Both the position numbers and the translations under genes were made by a program. From Pseudomonadota bacterium (lineage in GTDB: Bacteria > Pseudomonadota > Gammaproteobacteria > Burkholderiales > Casimicrobiaceae), in NCBI GenBank assembly GCA_029571495.1, contig JAKPSO010000674.1, positions 1-10,613 of the forward strand: a DNA stretch of 10,613 bases. The letters are read 5' to 3'. Below the pieces are notes generated by a model. It had not been told where the DNA came from and searched no databases. It worked only from the letters and a program-made list of their open reading frames with translations. The stretch's first letter is position 1. Each line of letters opens with the position of its first letter. Below are positions 1 to 5,102 of the stretch, one piece after another.

Positions 1-153
1 AACGTTTGTCGCCGAAACGGCGTGCAAGTAGGCACTATTGACGCGCTACTCATTCAGCTGTGTTGCCGGTATGAACTCACGTTGCTGTCGTCCGACAAGG
101 ACTTCGCAAACGCCGCGCCGCACGTTTCGTTCAAACTTTGGGGCAACCGTTGA
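1..153 (+). CDS. PIN-domain (VapC-like) toxin, 3' end only
   Basis: This is a 50-residue C-terminal fragment in frame 1 that runs in from the left edge and stops at TGA 151-153. It carries the signature of the second half of a PIN-domain ribonuclease. A G-T-I-D-A-L motif has its Asp at fragment residue 14, and L-L-S-S-D-K-D-F has its Asp at residue 32. These are the usual third and fourth acidic metal ligands of VapC-type nucleases. The chain ends in an F-K-L-W strand, as many VapC proteins do. VapC toxins cut RNA and are normally held inactive by a VapB antitoxin encoded just upstream, which here would lie outside the window. The gene converges on boxB with a 90-bp gap. The domain call rests on motif recognition in a short fragment. 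Whether it is a toxin or an orphan PIN protein cannot be seen. Confidence 0.72.
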   Translation, partial: NVCRRNGVQVGTIDALLIQLCCRYELTLLSSDKDFANAAPHVSFKLWGNR

Positions 154-211
154 AGTCACTTTGTCTATGGATTTCTTGACACGCTGCACTCCTCAAGGCT
201 ACGCCAGCACC

Positions 212-231
212 AGCGCGGCCGAAGCCGCGCT
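212..231 (-). terminator. Hairpin between convergent VapC-like gene and boxB
   Basis: A perfect 8-bp inverted repeat (AGCGCGGC / GCCGCGCT) closes a 4-base loop. On the minus strand the loop reads C-TTCG-G, the very stable UUCG tetraloop type. It lies 13 bases past the boxB stop codon and between two convergent genes, a common place for a transcription terminator or 3' stabilising hairpin. No run of T follows on either strand, so intrinsic termination is only inferred. Confidence 0.4.
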
Positions 232-243
232 TACAACTCCTTG

Positions 244-1734
244 CTAGTAGATTTTTACGTACTCAAATTCCGCCGGCTGGTTGTTGATGCCGACACGTGG
301 CGGGGCGATCCAGCTGGCGTATTGGCCGGGCTCGTGACAGGGCTTCATGAGTGAGGTGATGAAGGCCATGTCGGCGTCGTTCGGGAGCCAGAGGCCGCTT
401 GACGCTTGCCATTCGGCTTCGCTGAGGATCTCGCCGTCGGGGCTGATGCGTGTGCCTGCGAATTCGCCGATCTTGCGGTTGAAGCCCTTGTACGGTTGCT
501 TGAATTCGAACGCGATGCCGGCCTTGCGGATGATGTTGTTCCAACGATCGATGCCGCCTTGGCAGTCGGTCATGTAGTCGTCGAGCAAACGGCAGTTGAT
601 CGCGCGTAGCGCGGGCGTGTCCTCGTCGACGAGTTTGCCGTCGATGACGCGTGTGACTTTGTATGTTTCGTTTTGCAGTTCATGGTCGTCGGTGAGCTTG
701 GCTTCGTTGAAGCGGCCTTTGAGCCCCGACGAGAATGCTTCTGCGCCGTTGCTCGAAATTTCGCTGCCGAACAGGTCACGCGTGACGCTCATGTGGAAGT
801 TCGCTTTGCGCTGCAAGAGTGGCAAATCGACCACGCCGAGCGCGCGGATGCGCTCAACGTCGTACGGGTCGGTGATGCCCGCTTTGTTCATCGCGGCGCA
901 GGTGGCCTCGATGGTGCGGCCGACGCCGGTTTCGCCGACGAAGAGGTGGTGCGCTTCTTCGGTGAGCATGAAGCGGCAGCTGCGCGACAGTGGATCGAAT
1001 CCGCTTTCGGCGAGCGCGGCGAGTTGCATCTTGCCGTCGCGGTCGGTGAAGTAGGTGAACATGAAGAACGAGAGCCAATCTGGCGTGCGCTCGTTGAACG
1101 CGCCGAGGATGCGCGGATTGTCTTTCTCGCCGCTGCGTCGTTCGAGGAGCGCTTGCGCTTCTTCGCGGCCATCGCGCCCGAAGTGTTTAACCAGCAGATA
1201 CACCATCGCCCACAGGTGACGGCCTTCTTCGACGTTGACTTGAAATAGATTGCGCATGTCGTAGAGGCTCGGCGCGGTGCGGCCGAGGAAGCGCTGCTGC
1301 TCGACCGACGCGGGCTCGGTGTCGCCTTGCACGACGATCAAGCGGCGTAATAGTGCGCGGTATTCACCCGGCACTTCTTGCCACGCGGGTTGACCTTTGT
1401 GACGACCACAGGGAATCGTACGACCTTCGACTTTCGGCGCGAGCAGAATGCCCCAACGGTAATCGGGCATTTTGACGTGACCAAACTTCGCCCAACCCGC
1501 GGGGTCGACGCCGACCGCGGTGCGCAAGTAAACGTCCGCGTTTTGAAAGCCATCGGGCCCCATGTCCTTCCACCAATCGAGATACGCCGGATGCCATTCT
1601 TCGAGCGCGCGCTGCAGCTGGCGATCACTCTCAAGGTTGACGTTGTTCGGGATCGACGCGTCGTATTTGACTTGCACGAAACGTTCGTCGTGAATCGCTG
1701 CGTCGTCTTCGGTCAGGATCTCGGGTTGGCTCAT
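244..1734 (-). CDS. boxB: Benzoyl-CoA 2,3-epoxidase, oxygenase subunit BoxB
   Basis: The 496-residue protein is recognised along its whole length as BoxB, the class I diiron subunit. It uses O2 and electrons from the reductase BoxA to turn benzoyl-CoA into its 2,3-epoxide in the cytoplasm, the first ring-attacking step of the aerobic box pathway; BoxC then opens the ring. Two E-x-x-H iron-binding motifs are visible: E170-G-R-H173 and E260-A-H-H263. E140 and D231 sit at the spacing expected for the remaining ligands, so the diiron site looks intact. The start is placed at ATG 1734 because GGAGAGA lies just upstream. A longer reading from 1800 adds 22 residues that do not resemble the family and lacks such a site. 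No boxA or boxC is adjacent: the next gene upstream is bamD after 546 bp, and downstream lies a convergent PIN gene. Family identity is very sure; involvement in benzoate growth is inferred. Confidence 0.95.
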   Translation of the reverse strand: MSQPEILTEDDAAIHDERFVQVKYDASIPNNVNLESDRQLQRALEEWHPAYLDWWKDMGPDGFQNADVYLRTAVGVDPAGWAKFGHVKMPDYRWGILLAPKVEGRTIPCGRHKGQPAWQEVPGEYRALLRRLIVVQGDTEPASVEQQRFLGRTAPSLYDMRNLFQVNVEEGRHLWAMVYLLVKHFGRDGREEAQALLERRSGEKDNPRILGAFNERTPDWLSFFMFTYFTDRDGKMQLAALAESGFDPLSRSCRFMLTEEAHHLFVGETGVGRTIEATCAAMNKAGITDPYDVERIRALGVVDLPLLQRKANFHMSVTRDLFGSEISSNGAEAFSSGLKGRFNEAKLTDDHELQNETYKVTRVIDGKLVDEDTPALRAINCRLLDDYMTDCQGGIDRWNNIIRKAGIAFEFKQPYKGFNRKIGEFAGTRISPDGEILSEAEWQASSGLWLPNDADMAFITSLMKPCHEPGQYASWIAPPRVGINNQPAEFEYVKIY

Positions 1735-1792
1735 GGTCTCTCCGCAATGGTCGATGGGTGAAGCCCGTGCGCAGTGCGGTGCGGCATGAAAA

Positions 1793-1824
1793 TGCAACAT
1801 AATGCACTTGCGTAAACGGCAAGT
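1793..1824 (-). promoter_or_regulatory. Candidate boxB operator: TGCA-N6-TGCA plus adjacent dyad
   Basis: TGCA at 1793-1796 and TGCA at 1803-1806 are separated by exactly six bases. Immediately beside them is an inverted repeat, ACTTGC (1806-1811) and GCAAGT (1819-1824). TGCA repeats are the recognition elements described for the benzoyl-CoA-responsive repressors BzdR and BoxR of Azoarcus, which control benzoate genes. The site lies about 60-90 bases upstream of the boxB start. It also overlaps a weak minus-strand -10-like hexamer (CATTAT, 1804-1799), as a repressor site would. The motif is short and the regulator gene is not in the window, so this is a candidate only. Confidence 0.4.
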
Positions 1825-1856
1825 AGGCAGAATATTGCTTATTTCAGGGATTTGGC

Positions 1857-1870
1857 TTGAGATAGATCAA
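1857..1870. promoter_or_regulatory. FNR/Anr-like box upstream of boxB
   Basis: TTGAG-ATAG-ATCAA matches the FNR/Anr/Dnr consensus TTGAT-N4-ATCAA at nine of ten defined positions. It sits within a slightly larger dyad, GCTTGA-N6-TCAAGC (1855-1872). Its centre is about 130 bases upstream of the boxB start codon. The only gene reading away from it is boxB on the minus strand, since bamD ends toward it. An oxygen-sensing regulator acting on an oxygen-dependent enzyme would make sense, but the direction of control and actual binding are not shown. Confidence 0.4.
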
Positions 1871-1909
1871 GCGGCACGCGCTTGAGTGCATGCGAGCGGC
1901 GGTGTCAGC

Positions 1910-2033
1910 GTGAATGGCTTTTCAGCGCTAACGACCAGCCAGCAGCGTATACAGCTCAACAAAGCTATGAGTCGAGTACTAGAAAAAAACGACTGAAACG
2001 GGCGTTCGCCTGTCGTTTGTGGCGTAAAGCTGT
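1910..2033 (+). repeat. Interspersed repeat, copy 1 (diverged)
   Basis: This segment aligns without any gap to 10219-10342, with 79 of 124 bases identical by manual count. The first core, GCGCTAACGACC (1925-1936), and the last core, AAAGCTGT (2026-2033), are identical in both copies and exactly 101 bases apart in each. Both copies lie in the same orientation in intergenic DNA. This copy has lost the clean hairpins seen in copy 2. It encodes no recognisable protein. Confidence 0.7.
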
Positions 2034-2079
2034 AAAAACGGATCCATCGCGATATGCGCGCAGGACATCAACGCGCAAG

Positions 2080-2221
2080 TTTTTGACGCAGATTTCGCAG
2101 ATGTCTCAGTTGATTTACGCAGATTATTTTTGGCGACGAGCACAAGGTCAACCAACAGAAATCAGCGGCAATCTGCGTGAAATCTGCGGAATCTGCGTCA
2201 CTGCGGAACCTGCGTCAAAAA
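2080..2221. repeat. ATCTGCG-type imperfect inverted repeat
   Basis: A perfect 12-bp inverted repeat bounds the element: TTTTTGACGCAG at 2080-2091 and CTGCGTCAAAAA at 2210-2221. Inside, the left arm carries CGCAGAT units (2088-2094, 2096-2102, 2118-2124). The right arm carries the reverse-complement ATCTGCG units (2171-2177, 2182-2188, 2190-2196). The whole is an irregular palindrome of about 142 bp made of short iterated units. It sits 3' of bamD, where its foldback could also stop transcription; minus-strand reads meet CTTTTTGACG. Similar ATCTGCG-rich intergenic repeats occur in several bacterial lineages, to my recollection, but I cannot assign a family. Confidence 0.6.
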
Positions 2222-2280
2222 GTCAGGCCGACGCGCGTTGGACGAGTGGCGACCGCGCACACACACCGCGGCTTAGCGCG

Positions 2281-3096
2281 CTACCAGAACTTCCACCACG
2301 GATCGCCAACGGTTCTGGCGTCGCGGTTGAACGTAGATTTGTAGATGCGATCGGTGTCAGTCGCGAGTTGCGTATTACCCATCGCGGTGTAGCTTTGCAC
2401 CATGATGCGCAGCGCTTCTTCGTTGGCGGGCGTGTTCGGGAAGTTGGTCAGGCAGCTCTGCGCACGGTTGATCGCGGCTTGATAGGCACCGCGGTTGTAG
2501 TAGTAGCGAGCGATGTGCGCTTCGTTTTGCGAGAGCGCATTCACGAGGTAGCGCAGGCGTTGCTTCGAGTCGGCGTTGTACTTACTTTGCGGGAATTTCT
2601 CGACGAGCGTCTTAAACGTGTTGTACGACTCGCGAGCGGATTTTTGGTCGCGTTCGGAGAGGTCTTGCGTGGCGAAGACCGAGAGCAGTCCCAAGTCTTC
2701 GATGAAGTTCGCAAGGCCTTTGATGTAGTACGCGTAGTCCACGTTTTCGTGGTTCGGGTAGAGCTTGATGAAGCGATCTGCCGAAGCGATGGCCTGCGTG
2801 CGTTCGTTGAGCTTGTATTGAGCGTAAGCGGTGTCGATGATCGCTTGTTGCGATTGCACGCCGTACGGGAAGCGCGATTCGAGCGTTTCGTAGAGCTTGA
2901 TCGCCTCGGCATAGCTGCCCGACATCAGCGCATCCTTGGCCCGCTTATACAATGCTTCCACAGCCATCTTGCTGGGCTCTTCAGTTTTGGCGAAGACGCC
3001 GCTGAACCAGCCACCGCATCCAGACAGCAGCACCGTCGCCGCAATCATGACGACAAACGTTTGTACTTTCGCGTTTAGTTTCGCGGCAAGAAGCAT
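2281..3096 (-). CDS. bamD: Outer membrane assembly lipoprotein BamD (ComL/YfiO)
   Basis: The 271-residue protein opens with a lipoprotein signal: two lysines, a hydrophobic core and the lipobox L24-S-G-C27. Cys27 would be lipidated after cleavage. The rest is helical TPR-like repeats typical of BamD, from A-L-Y-K-R-A-K-D-A-L through R-F-P-Y-G, F-I-K-L-Y-P-N-H and the late Y-Y-x-R-G-A-Y-Q-A-A-I-N-R stretch. BamD is the essential partner of BamA in the complex that folds beta-barrel proteins into the outer membrane, acting on its periplasmic face. The start is set at ATG 3096, which gives a complete signal peptide with AGGGA eight bases upstream. A reading from 3180 would add 28 non-signal residues and run through the promoter. 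Divergence from rluD and pgeF matches the order known in E. coli and many Proteobacteria. Length is close to the family norm. Confidence 0.95.
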   Translation of the reverse strand: MLLAAKLNAKVQTFVVMIAATVLLSGCGGWFSGVFAKTEEPSKMAVEALYKRAKDALMSGSYAEAIKLYETLESRFPYGVQSQQAIIDTAYAQYKLNERTQAIASADRFIKLYPNHENVDYAYYIKGLANFIEDLGLLSVFATQDLSERDQKSARESYNTFKTLVEKFPQSKYNADSKQRLRYLVNALSQNEAHIARYYYNRGAYQAAINRAQSCLTNFPNTPANEEALRIMVQSYTAMGNTQLATDTDRIYKSTFNRDARTVGDPWWKFW

Positions 3097-3125
3097 GGCA
3101 ATCCCTGAAAATCCAACGTGCCAGA

Positions 3126-3156
3126 TTGACACATCCAAAATATGACCCTGATTATA
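3126..3156. promoter_or_regulatory. Overlapping divergent promoters of bamD and rluD
   Basis: On the plus strand a perfect TTGACA (3126-3131) is followed after 18 bases by GATTAT (3150-3155), a plausible sigma-70 promoter for rluD-pgeF. On the minus strand a perfect TATAAT (3156-3151) points to bamD, giving a leader of about 48 bases; no good -35 is visible for it. The two -10 elements share nearly the same bases, so the two promoters could not be open at the same time. Confidence 0.5.
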
Positions 3157-3236
3157 GGTGCCGTCGTCCGATGGCCTCACCGACTCGGCAATGACGCCAT
3201 TGTGGCGACGTTCGCGGTCGCGCGCGCGCCGGGAGC

Positions 3237-4253
3237 ATGGTTGTGACCGATCCGATCACCGTTCCGTTCAACATGGCCGGTATGCGCTTGGACGCGGCGC
3301 TCGCGCAGCTGTTCCCCGAACACTCGCGCGCGCGTCTAAAAGCTTGGCTCGACGAAGGCCATATCGAAGTCGATGGCGAAGTGCGCGCAGGCAAATCAAA
3401 GCTCGAAGGCGGCGAATCGCTCGTCGCGCGCTTGCCCGACGCAAAGGTCGAAACGACGGCCGAACCGGAAGACATTCCGATCGACATCGTGTTTGAGGAC
3501 GAGCATCTGCTCATCATCAACAAACCGGCGGGCTTAGTCGTGCATCCCGGTGCCGGCAATCGCGACGGCACGCTCCTCAACGCGCTGCTACACCACGCGC
3601 CACAACTCGCCAACGTCGCGCGCGCGGGCATAGTGCATCGGCTCGACAAAGACACGAGCGGCGTGATGATGGTCGCAAAGACCGTGCAGGCACAGACCCA
3701 TCTTGTGCGGCAACTGCAAACGCACGCCGCGTCGCGCGAATACCTTGCGCTTGTGCACGGCGAAGTGAAAAAGCCCGGCACCGTCGAAGGTGCGATTGGT
3801 CGCCACGGTAAGGATCGCACCAAGATGGCGATCGTCGTCATGGGCGGCAAGCCCGCGGTGACGCATTACAAACCGCGCGAACACTTCGGCGGCCCGGCGC
3901 TGCGTGGTCGTCATTACACGTTGCTCGAATGCAAATTGGAGACCGGACGTACGCATCAAATTCGAGTGCATCTCTCGGCCAACGCGCGCCCGCTCGTGGG
4001 CGACGCCACGTACGGCAAGCGCGGCGACACGATGTTCGGACGACAAGCGTTGCATGCATGGCGCTTGACCGTCACGCATCCGGTGACCGGCAAGCCCATG
4101 CGCTTTGTTGCGCCCATGGCGAGTGATTTCAAATATCTTCTGCGGCAACTCCGCGCTGAGCGCGACAACGTGCGTGTGCACGATGAGGACGAAGACGATT
4201 TTGATGACGACTTCGACGAGAGTGGTATCGAAGTGATTTACGTTCGTGACTAG
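3237..4253 (+). CDS. rluD: 23S rRNA pseudouridine synthase RluD
   Basis: The 338-residue protein has an N-terminal S4 RNA-binding domain (about residues 14-65, R-L-D-A-A-L to the G-x-x-V-x-A-x-L region). The RluA-type catalytic domain follows, with N-K-P-A-G-L-V-V-H-P (95-104) and H-R-L-D-K-D-T-S-G (134-142); D137 is the catalytic Asp. The R-x-H-Q-I-R-V-H-L motif is present. RluD converts uridines in helix 69 of 23S rRNA (E. coli U1911, U1915, U1917) to pseudouridine during late 50S assembly. The start is not certain: GGGAG (3231-3235) is only one base from ATG 3237 but seven bases from GTG 3243, so the shorter form may be the real one. The C-terminus carries an acidic stretch (residues 316-328, 11 of 13 Asp/Glu) before I-E-V-I-Y-V-R-D. 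The stop overlaps the pgeF start by 8 bp, pointing to coupled translation. Confidence 0.95.
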   Translation: MVVTDPITVPFNMAGMRLDAALAQLFPEHSRARLKAWLDEGHIEVDGEVRAGKSKLEGGESLVARLPDAKVETTAEPEDIPIDIVFEDEHLLIINKPAGLVVHPGAGNRDGTLLNALLHHAPQLANVARAGIVHRLDKDTSGVMMVAKTVQAQTHLVRQLQTHAASREYLALVHGEVKKPGTVEGAIGRHGKDRTKMAIVVMGGKPAVTHYKPREHFGGPALRGRHYTLLECKLETGRTHQIRVHLSANARPLVGDATYGKRGDTMFGRQALHAWRLTVTHPVTGKPMRFVAPMASDFKYLLRQLRAERDNVRVHDEDEDDFDDDFDESGIEVIYVRD

Positions 4254-5025
4254 ATCAGTTTCGATACCGCAACTCATCACGCCTGATTGGGGCGCGCCGA
4301 GCAATGTCTTCGCCGCGATGACCACGCGCGTCGGGGGAGTCAGTGTTGCGCCATACGACTCGCTCAATCTTGGCTACGCCACGGCCGACCATCGCGCGGA
4401 CGTCGCCGCGAATGAGCGCTTGGTTGCGGCCGCGCTGGGCGTGAACGCCGCCACCATTCGTTGGGTGTATCAAGTGCACGGCGTTGACGTGCACCACGCG
4501 GAGCATTTGCCTGCGAACGAGCCCCTCGGCGCGACGACGATTCAAGGCGACGCTATCGTGAGCCACACGCCGGGGTTAGTCTGTGGCATTAAGGTGGCCG
4601 ACTGCATGCCGGTACTGTTCGCCGCCCGGGATGGTGCCGCCGTCGGCGGCGCGCACGCCGGTTGGCGCGGGTTGTCCGGCGGTGTGCTGGAGCGCACAGT
4701 TGAGCACATGCGCTGCAAGCCCGAAGACATCGTGGCGTGGCTTGGCCCGTGCATCGGGCCGCAGGCGTTTGAAGTGGGCGACGATGTGAGGCAGGCGTTT
4801 GTTGACGTTGCATCGTCAGCCGCGAAGTTTTTCGTTCCGCGCGAGACGGCGGGAAAATTTCTGTGCGACATGTTTGGGCTGGCGACGCAACGATTGAACG
4901 CCGTTGGCGTGACGCAGATCAGCAGTAGCGGTCGCTGCACCGTTTCCGAGCCAGTGTATTTCTACTCGCATCGACGCGACAAAGTGACGGGCCGCATGGC
5001 TGCGTTTATTTCGATTCGGCCTTAG
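4246..5025 (+). CDS. pgeF: Peptidoglycan editing factor PgeF (YfiH, laccase-domain)
   Basis: The 259-residue protein belongs to the YfiH/DUF152 (Cu-oxidase_4) family, long annotated as polyphenol oxidase. The conserved metal or catalytic triad is visible: H78 in Q-V-H-G-V-D, C120 in V-A-D-C-M-P and H137 in G-A-H-A-G-W-R-G. T-T-R-x-G-G-V-S sits near the N-terminus. In E. coli the homologue removes wrongly built UDP-MurNAc-L-Ser so that L-Ser does not enter peptidoglycan; related proteins act on purine nucleosides. The start is GTG 4246, the only reasonable one, because an in-frame stop lies at 4234-4236 and the family begins at about this distance before P-x-W. It overlaps the rluD stop by 8 bp, and the rluD-pgeF pair is widely conserved. 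No strong ribosome-binding site is seen, which fits translational coupling. Confidence 0.93.
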   Translation: MTRSVSIPQLITPDWGAPSNVFAAMTTRVGGVSVAPYDSLNLGYATADHRADVAANERLVAAALGVNAATIRWVYQVHGVDVHHAEHLPANEPLGATTIQGDAIVSHTPGLVCGIKVADCMPVLFAARDGAAVGGAHAGWRGLSGGVLERTVEHMRCKPEDIVAWLGPCIGPQAFEVGDDVRQAFVDVASSAAKFFVPRETAGKFLCDMFGLATQRLNAVGVTQISSSGRCTVSEPVYFYSHRRDKVTGRMAAFISIRP

Positions 5026-5064
5026 ACTCTGGCGCGCGTCGGCCAGATCCGCAGTGGGGTCGCA

Positions 5065-5096
5065 TTCATGCTGCGTAAATAGAACTCCGACATAAT
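5065..5096 (+). promoter_or_regulatory. Possible relA promoter just before its start codon
   Basis: CATAAT (5091-5096) matches the sigma-70 -10 hexamer at five of six positions. Its 3' edge is six bases before the relA ATG. The best upstream hexamer is TTCATG (5065-5070), a poor -35 at a long 20-base spacing. If this promoter is used, transcription would begin at or next to the A of the ATG, giving a leaderless message. That would agree with the lack of a ribosome-binding site. The call is tentative. Confidence 0.3.
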
Positions 5097-5102
5097 CCGC
5101 AC

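Larger units (their letters stand above)
1735..2280. other. Gene-free stretch between bamD and boxB
   Basis: This 546-bp gap has no convincing gene. A plus-strand reading frame crosses it but continues antisense to bamD and resembles no protein family. From left to right it holds the boxB ribosome-binding site and leader, a TGCA motif pair and dyad (1793-1824), an FNR/Anr-like box (1857-1870), a diverged interspersed repeat (1910-2033), an ATCTGCG-type inverted repeat (2080-2221) and a small hairpin near the bamD 3' end (CCGCG / CGCGG around a CA-rich loop, about 2254-2271). The GC content is visibly lower and more mixed than in the genes. Confidence 0.8.

Noticed and set aside
673..1248. A 191-codon plus-strand frame inside boxB
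   Set aside because: It is a shadow of the boxB codons in GC-rich DNA, with no ribosome-binding site and no recognisable domain.
1735..1800. Upstream extension of boxB to ATG 1800
   Set aside because: The added 22 residues do not look like BoxB and would include the candidate operator. ATG 1734 has a good ribosome-binding site.
2080..2221. CRISPR array from the repeated ATCTGCG units
   Set aside because: The units are only about 7 bases, unevenly spaced by a few bases and inverted between arms. There are no 25-40 base repeats, no uniform spacers and no cas genes.
1882..3078. A 398-codon plus-strand open frame across the bamD region
   Set aside because: Most of it is antisense to bamD, which is clearly real. 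The translation is Arg/Val-rich, resembles no family, and its first third is repeat sequence.
3588..4367. A 259-codon minus-strand frame opposite rluD and pgeF
   Set aside because: It is antisense to two conserved genes and covers their catalytic motifs; the translation resembles no protein family.
5028..5047. TCTGGC-N8-GCCAGA hairpin as terminator of pgeF
   Set aside because: The stem is only six pairs with no T-run after it. It is too weak to call, though it could still hinder read-through into relA.
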